Assembly: GCA_022783865.1 (NCBI GenBank)
Contig: JALFYY010000013.1
Span: 1-64,000, forward strand
DNA: 64,000 bases
Source: Bacteroidales bacterium
GTDB lineage: Bacteria; Bacteroidota; Bacteroidia; Bacteroidales; Paludibacteraceae
Reading direction: 5' to 3'
In this document: piece by piece, positions 25,247 to 32,344 of the stretch
Layout: each line of letters begins with the position of its first letter
Numbering within the stretch: position 1 is the stretch's first letter
Translations under genes and position numbers: made by a program
Notes under the pieces: model-generated
What the model saw: only the letters and a program-made list of their open reading frames with translations
Told to the model about the DNA's origin: nothing
The model's database searches: none

Positions 25247-26655
25247 ATAATTATTCCTTTCTCTTTCGCCAACTGCATCAGATACGCTTTCGCCGGCTCA
25301 TATTCATTGGGAATGATTCCGTCTAATATGGCGTCTTTGATGGCGGCTTTCAGTTCTCCCACCGCTTGGCAAGGCGGCAGATGAAGCAACTGCATTATCT
25401 CCTCGCCGTGTACCGGCGGTTGGAAATTCCTGATGCGGTCTTTCTCCTCTATTTCGTGCATCTTCTGACGGACCAACTGATAGTTCTCTCTGTACTTGCG
25501 CACTTTCTCCGCGTTCTTTGAGGTGATGTCCGCATCGCAGAGCAGCATCAGGTCTTCTATGTCGTCGCCCGCCTCAAAGAGCAATCGCCTGATTGCAGAA
25601 TCTGTCACGGTGTCTTCTATCAGATTGATAGGGCGCATGTGCAGATCCACCATTTTCTGCACGTACTTCATCTTTTCGTTCTGCGGTAGTTTCATCCTGG
25701 CAAAGATACCCGGTATCTGCTTTGCACCCAAGTAGTTGTGGTTGCGGAATGTCCATCCCGTACCGGGTTCCCATTTCTTTGAACGGGGCTTGCCGATGTC
25801 GTGCAGCAGTGCCGCCCAGCGGAGCCATAGGTTGTCCGACTTTGCGGCTACGTAGTCCAATACTTGCAGCGTGTGGTTGAAAATATCCTTGTGTCCCCTT
25901 CCGTCCTTTGTCTCTACGCCTTTCAAGGCTGCCAACTCCGGAAAAATAAGGGGCAGTAGTCCCGTTTTGTCCAATAGTGTCCAGCCCACCGACGGACGGC
26001 GCGACAGCATTATTTTGTTCAGTTCGTCGGCTATGCGCTCTTTGGTGATGATATGGATGCGCTCTTTGTTGCGCTCGATGGCTTCGAACGTAGAGAGGTT
26101 CAGATAGAAGCCCAACTGACTTGCAAAACGTATACCCCGCATCATGCGCAGTGGGTCGTCCGAGAATGTGATGTCGGGGTCAAGGGGTGTGCGGATAATG
26201 CAGTTCTCCATATCGTTCAATCCGTCGAACGGGTCAAGTAATTCGCCGTAGCGGTCGGCATTCAGACAGATAGCCATGGCGTTGATGGTGAAATCGCGCC
26301 GGTTCTGGTCGTCTTCCAGCGTGCCGTCTTCTACTATCGGATTACGCGATTCTTTGCGGTAAGACTCTTTCCGCGCGCCCACGAACTCCAACTCGATATC
26401 GCCTTTCGTCACTTGTGCCGTGCCGTAGGTCTTGAATACCGACAAATGGCTGTGCCGTCCTAAGGCTTTGGCGACGGCTCGTGCCAGCTCTATTCCGCTA
26501 CCCACTACCACTATGTCGATATCCTTGCTCTCGCGGCGCAGGAACAGGTCTCTTACGAAACCGCCTATCACGTAGCATTCCATACCCAGTTTGTCGGCTT
26601 CTTCGCCTATCAAACGGAATACCGGAGTATCTATTTTTGCTGATTCTACTATCAT
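25243..26655 (-). CDS. cca: CCA-adding enzyme / poly(A) polymerase family nucleotidyltransferase
   Basis: 470 residues from MIVESAKIDTPVFRLIGEEA. The head motif GGFVRDLFLRRESKDIDIVV supplies the metal-binding Asp pair of class II nucleotidyltransferases. RRDFTINAMA and DPLRMMRGIRFASQLGF are the further family motifs, and an HD domain (LLHDIGKP) occupies about 270-400. tRNA CCA addition fits, since the tRNA-Arg gene in this window does not encode CCA. The start choice is supported by the promoter 60 bp upstream; the longer ORF would begin with repeat-derived residues. Confidence 0.92.
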   Translation of the reverse strand: MIVESAKIDTPVFRLIGEEADKLGMECYVIGGFVRDLFLRRESKDIDIVVVGSGIELARAVAKALGRHSHLSVFKTYGTAQVTKGDIELEFVGARKESYRKESRNPIVEDGTLEDDQNRRDFTINAMAICLNADRYGELLDPFDGLNDMENCIIRTPLDPDITFSDDPLRMMRGIRFASQLGFYLNLSTFEAIERNKERIHIITKERIADELNKIMLSRRPSVGWTLLDKTGLLPLIFPELAALKGVETKDGRGHKDIFNHTLQVLDYVAAKSDNLWLRWAALLHDIGKPRSKKWEPGTGWTFRNHNYLGAKQIPGIFARMKLPQNEKMKYVQKMVDLHMRPINLIEDTVTDSAIRRLLFEAGDDIEDLMLLCDADITSKNAEKVRKYRENYQLVRQKMHEIEEKDRIRNFQPPVHGEEIMQLLHLPPCQAVGELKAAIKDAILDGIIPNEYEPAKAYLMQLAKEKGIII

Positions 26656-26680
26656 AATATATTCTCCTGTCGCTTTTTTG

Positions 26681-26708
26681 CATCTTCTCATCTCCTCATC
26701 TCCTCAAT
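26681..26708 (-). repeat. 8-bp tandem repeat in the cca leader
   Basis: Minus strand GAGGAGATGAGGAGATGAGA, just downstream of the cca -7 element, so it would be transcribed. It is SD-like in sequence but 26 bp or more before the ATG. Confidence 0.8.
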
Positions 26709-26714
26709 CACCTG

Positions 26715-26745
26715 CAAAATTACTGCTTTTAATTAAAAGAACAAA
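26715..26745 (-). promoter_or_regulatory. promoter of cca
   Basis: Minus-strand TTTG (26742-26745), 19 nt, TAATTTTG (26715-26722). Confidence 0.8.
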
Positions 26746-26867
26746 ATCGCATATCCTCCTTCGGAAGATTGCCGTAGTGTTTTGTGCCGATATGTTTGTA
26801 TTGCTGCCTGATGACTGTCTTGCAAAAATAGCAGAACAATCAAGAAGCGATGAAATGTCCGTCTCTA

Positions 26868-26904
26868 TAAAAAAGAACTATCCTGTCGTAAAACAGGATA
26901 GTTC
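26868..26904 (-). terminator. orphan intrinsic terminator on the minus strand
   Basis: GAACTATCCTGT (26875-26886) pairs perfectly with ACAGGATAGTTC (26893-26904); on the minus strand a TTTTTT run follows the stem. No minus-strand gene lies upstream of it. The rest of 26746-26997 holds nothing else I recognise. Confidence 0.8.
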
Positions 26905-26997
26905 CACATAAAAGACGAAATGTGCGGTGCTTATACCATCGTTTATCAGAATAAGTAAGAAAGACAAATGCTGAATGGTTTATTGCGAGTATAGGTT

Positions 26998-27028
26998 ATT
27001 GCCGTTCCCCGATTTTTTTGTACCTTTG
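26998..27028 (+). promoter_or_regulatory. promoter of the HU/SPOR gene
   Basis: ATTG (26998-27001), 19 nt, TACCTTTG (27021-27028), 32 bp before the ATG. Confidence 0.75.
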
Positions 27029-27060
27029 CACCCGATATCGCATATTCTCGAAACTAAACA

Positions 27061-27933
27061 ATGCAGCAACTCATCAATATAGTCGAAAATCTTCTCTTGG
27101 AGCACGATTGCGTGATAATACCCGGTTTCGGAGGGTTTCTGTTGCAGCGGCAATCGGCGCAACTGCGCAATGGCGCACTCCTGCCACCGCGCATTGTTGT
27201 CGGTTTTAACCGTCAACTCACGCACGACGACGGTTTGCTCGTCTCCCTCTATGCACGGCAGTATGCGCTGACCTGGCAGCAAGCCAAAACGGAAGTTGCC
27301 CGGAAGGTAAAGCGGATGCAACAATGCCTGTGCGATAGCGGACATCTCTCTTTGGGGCGTCTGGGCGAAATGTACCTCAATGGCGATATCCTGTCATTTT
27401 CGCCTGCTGCGGCATTGTTCCTGCCGCAGAACTTGGGTTTGGTTACGCTTTATCCTGAGAAACGGCAAGAAGAACCCGTTGTCACCATCCGTCTCCGCCG
27501 CCGGACGCTCCACTACGCTGCCGCCTGTGCGTTGGGCTTCTGTCTGCTCGCTTTCCCGCCCAAAAGTGGCGATGATGGATTTGAGCAATATGCAGCCATC
27601 AATCCTGTCAATTATACCGCTATCCTGACGGAACGCCAAGCCGCCATTGAGGCGGAACAAGCCCGGCAAGCCGAAGAAGCGGCGCGAATTGAACGCCGCA
27701 AGCAATGCCGCTTCCATATAGTAGTCGCGTCGCTCGACAAACAAGCAGCCCACCAATATGCCGCACGTTTGCAAAACGAGGGTTATAACGATGCTTTTGT
27801 CCTGCCCTACAAGCGCAATCAATATCGGGTGATACTCTCATCCTATTCTTCCAAAAACACTGCCCTCCGACAAATGCAGCAGTTGCGCCAGCAGCCTGCT
27901 TATCGCCGTGCGTGGGTATATTGTGAACACTGA
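27061..27933 (+). CDS. membrane protein with HU-like (HU-CCDC81) and SPOR domains
   Basis: 290 residues. Residues about 1-130 match the tandem HU-CCDC81_bac domains (IVENLLLEHDCVIIPGFGGF, HDDGLLVSLYARQYALTW), related to the HU/IHF fold. A basic stretch and one membrane helix follow (about 145-167, LRRRTLHYAAACALGFCLL), then an Ala/Glu-rich coiled coil (about 187-216), then a SPOR domain (FHIVVASLDKQAAHQYAARL to the end). SPOR binds denuded septal peptidoglycan, so the protein should span the inner membrane with HU inside. A division link is inferred. First gene of a unit with gph. Confidence 0.85.
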   Translation: MQQLINIVENLLLEHDCVIIPGFGGFLLQRQSAQLRNGALLPPRIVVGFNRQLTHDDGLLVSLYARQYALTWQQAKTEVARKVKRMQQCLCDSGHLSLGRLGEMYLNGDILSFSPAAALFLPQNLGLVTLYPEKRQEEPVVTIRLRRRTLHYAAACALGFCLLAFPPKSGDDGFEQYAAINPVNYTAILTERQAAIEAEQARQAEEAARIERRKQCRFHIVVASLDKQAAHQYAARLQNEGYNDAFVLPYKRNQYRVILSSYSSKNTALRQMQQLRQQPAYRRAWVYCEH

Positions 27934-27945
27934 TAACTGGCATCT

Positions 27946-28596
27946 ATGAAAAAACTCATTATCTTCGACCTCGATGGTACGCTCCTCAATACGATAGCCG
28001 ACCTCGGTGCGGCTTGCAACCATGCTTTGGCTCAGGGGGGGTATCCGTTGCACGATTTTGCCGAATACCCCCGTCTGGTGGGCAATGGCGTCAACAAACT
28101 CATCGAACGTGCTTTGCCCGAAGATGTCCGTACCGAAGCCGAAGTGCTTCGCTTGCGTCCGGCATTCGTCGAGTACTACAACCTTCATTCCGCAGTACAT
28201 ACCCGTCCCTACGATGGAATAACGGAACTGTTGCAGGCACTGCATAAACAAGGGTGGCTCTTGGCAGTATCCTCGAACAAATATCAGCAGGCTACCGAAC
28301 ATTTGGTCAATCACTATTTTCCAGGGCTCTTCGATATTGTCTTGGGAGAACGCGAAGGTTGTTCCCGTAAACCGGACCCGCAGATTGTGGAAGATATCCT
28401 TTCTTCTTTGGATGTTGACAAACAAACCGACCGTGTGGTTTATGTAGGCGATTCCGATGTGGATATGATTACTGCACGCAATGCGGATATAAAGGCTATA
28501 GCTTGCACATGGGGCTTCTGCGAACAAGGCAAATTGCAGCAGTATCCACATTGGAAGATGGTTTCTTTCCCCCGTCAAGTACTCGATGTTCTATGA
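27946..28596 (+). CDS. gph: HAD family phosphatase, phosphoglycolate phosphatase-like
   Basis: 216 residues. HAD motif I FDLDGTLLNT gives the Asp nucleophile, motif II is LLAVSSNK, and motif III/IV are RKPDPQIVEDIL and YVGDSDVDMITARNA. The cap between motifs I and II is the alpha-helical C1 type. Phosphoglycolate is the usual annotated substrate, but this subfamily is broad. It starts 12 bp after the HU/SPOR gene and its TGA overlaps the ATG of the next gene. Confidence 0.85.
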   Translation: MKKLIIFDLDGTLLNTIADLGAACNHALAQGGYPLHDFAEYPRLVGNGVNKLIERALPEDVRTEAEVLRLRPAFVEYYNLHSAVHTRPYDGITELLQALHKQGWLLAVSSNKYQQATEHLVNHYFPGLFDIVLGEREGCSRKPDPQIVEDILSSLDVDKQTDRVVYVGDSDVDMITARNADIKAIACTWGFCEQGKLQQYPHWKMVSFPRQVLDVL

Positions 28597-29399
28597 AAAA
28601 AACAATCATTTTCCCTACGCTCTTTCTCGCTTTTTGCCTTTTGGCAGCGTGTCATCGCCCCACCGATACCGAGCTTTCTGCACAGCGTATTGCTTATGCC
28701 CGGCAATTGGCCGGTAGCGGCAATTTCAACCAAGCCAAGTTGGAACTCGATTCAGTCCATCTTCTCTATCCGAAAGAAGTCGGTATGCGCCGTCAGGCAA
28801 AGCGGCTTAACGATAGTATTGTTTATCTCGAATCCGTCCGCACGCTCCACTATTCCGACAGCGTGCTTCAAACGCTTTTGCCCCAAACTGACCAATTGTT
28901 AAAGTCGTTCCGCTATCAGAAAGACGAGGCGTACGAAAAGAGGGGAAAGTATGTGCACCGCCTGCTCTACACCAATTCCAATATTGCCCGTTGCTATCTT
29001 CAAGCCTACGTCACTGACAACAGGCAGACTATCCTCAAGAGTTATTACTATGGCGCAAAAGCCATCAACCACACCGCAGTGGATCTTGCTGCCGGCGATA
29101 TCCGTTGCGATATCAGCGGTACACTCCATTCTTTTGAGGCGGAAGGGCACTACGAGATACTGACTATGTCGGAAGAATCCGCTTTGCAAGCACTGCTTTT
29201 TATTTCCAACAACAAAACCGAAAGACTGAAGGTAACTTTGCAAGGAAAAAGCAATTATGTCTATTATCTGCAGCCCAACGAGAAAGAGGCTTTGGAGCAA
29301 ACCTACCGTTTGGGTATCCTTATGAAAGATATCCGCCTCTTGGAGGAAAATATGCGTCTTGCACAGGCAAGAATCTCCAAATGGGAAACGAAACACTGA
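28593..29399 (+). CDS. lipoprotein of unknown function
   Basis: 268 residues from the ATG overlapping the gph stop (ATGA). MKKTIIFPTLFLAFCLLAAC is a lipoprotein signal. The rest is mostly helical: a TPR-like start (QLAGSGNFNQAKLELDSVHL), a central segment with some beta content, and a charged C-terminal helix (LLEENMRLAQARISKWE). I do not recognise a family with confidence. Coupling to gph and the HU/SPOR gene hints at an envelope role. The longer track ORF from 28503 lies in gph in another frame and is rejected. Confidence 0.75.
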   Translation: MKKTIIFPTLFLAFCLLAACHRPTDTELSAQRIAYARQLAGSGNFNQAKLELDSVHLLYPKEVGMRRQAKRLNDSIVYLESVRTLHYSDSVLQTLLPQTDQLLKSFRYQKDEAYEKRGKYVHRLLYTNSNIARCYLQAYVTDNRQTILKSYYYGAKAINHTAVDLAAGDIRCDISGTLHSFEAEGHYEILTMSEESALQALLFISNNKTERLKVTLQGKSNYVYYLQPNEKEALEQTYRLGILMKDIRLLEENMRLAQARISKWETKH

Positions 29400-29413
29400 A
29401 AATGCAGAAAAAT

Positions 29414-29493
29414 ATGTTGTACAACATGTTTTCCGGTAGTGGCAGAATGATAAATTCGTAGTATCTTTGCAATCTGGAAAATATTGTACAATA
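29414..29493. promoter_or_regulatory. pair of palindromes with TTGTACAA core around the pyrE promoter
   Basis: ATGTTGTACAACAT (29414-29427, perfect 14-bp palindrome) and TATTGTACAATA (29482-29493, perfect 12-bp palindrome) flank the -7 element TATCTTTG at 29462-29469. Their centres are 67 bp apart. They look like operator sites for a dimeric repressor; the regulator is unknown. Confidence 0.6.
29462..29469 (+). promoter_or_regulatory. -7 element of the pyrE promoter
   Basis: TATCTTTG is a perfect -7 element, 43 bp before the ATG. No TTTG lies at the right distance upstream, so initiation may need an activator or be weak. Confidence 0.65.
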
Positions 29494-29512
29494 AAACTAA
29501 CAAACCATACGT

Positions 29513-30154
29513 ATGAAGCAGTTAAATGATTTTGTTGCCTCTAAATTATTACGGATGAAGGCTATCAAACTCCAGCCGCACAATCCCTTCTTGTGGGCTA
29601 CAGGTTGGAACTCACCTATATATTGCGACAATCGCAAGATTCTTTCTTATCCCCAAGTGCGCAATGTCATCAAAGTGGAATTGGCGCGTATCGTAGCGGA
29701 AGAATATCCCGATGTGGACGTCATTGCCGCTGTGGCTACCAACGCTATTGCCATGGGCGTATTGCTCGCACAGGAATTGGGCTTGCCTTTTATCTATGTA
29801 CATTCATCGCCTAAAGACCATGGTTTCGAGAATATGATTGAAGGCGATTTGCGTCCCCGTCAGAACGTATTGGTGGTCGAAGACCAAGTCAGCGTCGGTA
29901 AGAACAGCATGAAAGTGGTGGAAACGATCCGCAAAAACGCCTGCAAAGTAGTAGGCATGCTTGCCATCTTCGATTACCAGCTTTCGGCTACACGCCAGCA
30001 ATTCAAGAAAGAAGAAATCAACCTCACAGCGCTTACCAACTTCGAAGCGGTCATCCGTCATGCCCTCGAAGAAGGTTATATCCACGAGGAAGATGCCGAA
30101 ATACTGCAAACGTGGCAAAAGAACCCCGAGAAGTGGAGTATGGATAATAAATAA
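29513..30154 (+). CDS. pyrE: orotate phosphoribosyltransferase
   Basis: 213 residues. It converts orotate and PRPP to OMP in pyrimidine synthesis. The PRPP-binding loop reads VLVVEDQVSVGKNSMKVV (about residues 118-135), where many homologues have VEDLISTGGS. The N-terminal FLWATGWNSPIYCDNRKIL and VAVATNAIAMGVLLAQELGLP match PyrE. It leads a unit with an SRPBCC protein, psd and deoC. Confidence 0.93.
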   Translation: MKQLNDFVASKLLRMKAIKLQPHNPFLWATGWNSPIYCDNRKILSYPQVRNVIKVELARIVAEEYPDVDVIAAVATNAIAMGVLLAQELGLPFIYVHSSPKDHGFENMIEGDLRPRQNVLVVEDQVSVGKNSMKVVETIRKNACKVVGMLAIFDYQLSATRQQFKKEEINLTALTNFEAVIRHALEEGYIHEEDAEILQTWQKNPEKWSMDNK

Positions 30155-30163
30155 GAATATTGT

Positions 30164-30604
30164 ATGTCAGAACAGAAATACGAATCAGGTGTCAAACAAA
30201 TTACTGCCAATGCCGATAAGGTTTATGCCGTACTCGGCAATCTCAACAACATAGGGCGTGTCATGGACCTTATCCCAAAAGACAAGGTGCAGGACATCAC
30301 CTGCGACCATGACTCCGTGCGTTTCAAAGTGGACGGATTGGGGCAGAAACTCACCGTCCGCATTGTTGACCGTGAAGAGAACAAGACCCTCAAATTCGGT
30401 ATCGACAATGTGCCGGTTCAAATGAACTTTTGGGTACAGCTCAAGCAGGTGGCAGAGGGCGATACGCGTCTCAAACTCACCATCAAAGCGGAACTCCCCA
30501 TGATGTTCAAGATGATGTTCGACAAGAAACTGCAAACCGGTATCGAACAAGCCGCCGATATGCTCGCACAAATGCCGTACAACCAATGGGCTGAAACTGT
30601 ATGA
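30164..30604 (+). CDS. SRPBCC-fold small protein
   Basis: 146 residues. The pattern of an N-terminal strand, helix AVLGNLNNIGRVMDLIPKD, a central beta sheet and a long C-terminal helix (MMFDKKLQTGIEQAADMLAQ) fits the SRPBCC/CoxG-like fold that binds hydrophobic ligands. No catalytic signature is visible. It starts 9 bp after pyrE and overlaps psd by 4 bp (ATGA), so a link to phospholipid handling is plausible but inferred. Confidence 0.75.
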   Translation: MSEQKYESGVKQITANADKVYAVLGNLNNIGRVMDLIPKDKVQDITCDHDSVRFKVDGLGQKLTVRIVDREENKTLKFGIDNVPVQMNFWVQLKQVAEGDTRLKLTIKAELPMMFKMMFDKKLQTGIEQAADMLAQMPYNQWAETV

Positions 30605-31320
30605 AACGCTTCAGAATACATAAAGAGGGACGTACCATCATCGTATCCTTGGTGCTGGTTATCTTTGTTATCAATGTGCTGGTGTTTTTTTATACCTCCC
30701 ATTGGGCATTTGCTATCACCCTCATTCTTACGGCTATTCTGCTTTGTTTCGTCACTTATTTCTTCCGTAATCCGGTGCGCATTTTGGAGTTGGACAACCC
30801 CAATTTTCTCATTGCACCTGCCGACGGGCATGTTGTCGTTATCGAAGAAGTGGATGAATTGGAGTATTTCCACGACCGCCGCTTGCAGGTGTCTATCTTT
30901 ATGTCGCCGTTCAACGTACATGCCAACTGGTATCCTATAGAAGGAAAGATTATCTGCTCCGAGCACCAGAGCGGACGCCACAAAGGTGCATGGTTGCCCA
31001 AGTCAAGTACGGAGAACGAACGCTCTTTGGTGGTTATCGAAACGGAAAACGGTATTCAGATTGCAGTGCGTCAGATTGCCGGAGCCATGGCACGCCGTAT
31101 CGTCACTTACGCCAAACCCGGTAAACAGGCGCAGCGCAATACCCACTTGGGTTTTATCAAGTTCGGTTCCCGTGTGGATATGTACTTGCCTTTGGGTACG
31201 GAACTCTATGTCGAATTGGGCGATTTGGTGCGGGGTAACGAAACCGTTATGGCGCGTATCCTCAATGCCGAAGATGCCGCTGCCGCCGTACAAAGCGAGA
31301 AAGACAGTTATAAACACTAA
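30601..31320 (+). CDS. psd: phosphatidylserine decarboxylase
   Basis: 239 residues. Two N-terminal membrane helices (about 12-30 and 35-54) precede the catalytic domain with APADGHVVVIEEVDE, SIFMSPFNVHANW and FIKFGSRVDMYLP. Self-cleavage is expected at Gly189-Ser190, making the pyruvoyl group on the alpha chain. This is the short bacterial form. It makes phosphatidylethanolamine from phosphatidylserine. The synthase pssA, often adjacent, is not in this window. Confidence 0.92.
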   Translation: MKRFRIHKEGRTIIVSLVLVIFVINVLVFFYTSHWAFAITLILTAILLCFVTYFFRNPVRILELDNPNFLIAPADGHVVVIEEVDELEYFHDRRLQVSIFMSPFNVHANWYPIEGKIICSEHQSGRHKGAWLPKSSTENERSLVVIETENGIQIAVRQIAGAMARRIVTYAKPGKQAQRNTHLGFIKFGSRVDMYLPLGTELYVELGDLVRGNETVMARILNAEDAAAAVQSEKDSYKH

Positions 31321-31358
31321 AAACCGAGTATAAGTATAATCCTTAAACAACTATAGAT

Positions 31359-32237
31359 ATGGAAAAGTTTGAAGAACTCTTTGCACAATACGATTGCAGT
31401 TGTACCAACGAACAAGTCAGTGCGGCTGTAAAAGAAATCCTTGATGCACATTTCGAGGAGAACAACAATGTAGAAGTATGGAAACAGTGCTTGCACCAGA
31501 TTGACCTCACCACGCTCAGTGTTGATGATACTGTGCAGCGTGTACAACGTATGGCTACGGCGGTCAATGAGTTCCCCGGGCATTTCCCTGATGTGCCTAA
31601 TGTGGCTGCCATTTGTGTCTATCCCGCTATGGTCGCTTCCGTGCGTGAAGCACTCAAAGCCGATATCGGTATAGCCGCCGTCAGCGCAGGTTTTCCCGCT
31701 TCCCAGACATTCTTGGAAGTGAAAGTAGCCGAAACCCTTTTGGCTATCCAGGCGGGAGCTACCGAAATCGATGTCGTTCTCTCTGTGGGCAAGTTCCTGG
31801 AAGGGCGCTATCAGGAAGTCTATGACGAACTCACCGAATTGCGTGAGGCTTGCAAGAATGTCTACCTCAAAGTTATTCTCGAAACCGGTGCGCTCCAAAA
31901 CGCAGAGAATATCTACAAAGCCTCTATTCTTGCTATGCAGGCAGGTGCAGATTTCATCAAGACCAGTACGGGCAAGATTGCCGTCAACGCCACTCCAGAA
32001 GCTACCTATATCATGTGCCGGGCTATCAAAGACTGGTATGCGAAAACGGGTATCAAGGTCAACTACAAACCAGCAGGCGGGGTATCCACTACCGAAGACG
32101 CCGTCAAGCACTATACTTTGGTGAAAGAAATCCTGGGCAGTGAGTGGTTGAATAACGAGAGTTTCCGTTTTGGTGCTTCCCGCCTGGCGAACAATCTGCT
32201 TACCAGCATAACGGGCAAAGAAATCAAATATTTCTAA
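31359..32237 (+). CDS. deoC: deoxyribose-phosphate aldolase
   Basis: 292 residues, the longer DeoC form. It cleaves deoxyribose-5-phosphate into glyceraldehyde-3-phosphate and acetaldehyde. The Schiff-base Lys is in DFIKTSTGK (near residue 200), and a second active-site Lys in KVNYKPAGGVST. KVILETGAL is also typical. It follows psd by 38 bp and a terminator follows, so it is probably last in the pyrE unit. Confidence 0.93.
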   Translation: MEKFEELFAQYDCSCTNEQVSAAVKEILDAHFEENNNVEVWKQCLHQIDLTTLSVDDTVQRVQRMATAVNEFPGHFPDVPNVAAICVYPAMVASVREALKADIGIAAVSAGFPASQTFLEVKVAETLLAIQAGATEIDVVLSVGKFLEGRYQEVYDELTELREACKNVYLKVILETGALQNAENIYKASILAMQAGADFIKTSTGKIAVNATPEATYIMCRAIKDWYAKTGIKVNYKPAGGVSTTEDAVKHYTLVKEILGSEWLNNESFRFGASRLANNLLTSITGKEIKYF

Positions 32238-32260
32238 CCAGTTTATAATATTCCATCAGG

Positions 32261-32294
32261 CAAGAAAGGTGCAAGCCTTTCTTGTTCTGTATTT
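32261..32294 (+). terminator. terminator after deoC
   Basis: CAAGAAAGG (32261-32269) pairs with CCTTTCTTG (32276-32284), then TTCTGTATTT. Confidence 0.75.
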
Positions 32295-32344
32295 ACCAAA
32301 ACAAGGTCGCTATGCCGTACCTCCCAAATCCGATACAACAGCCT

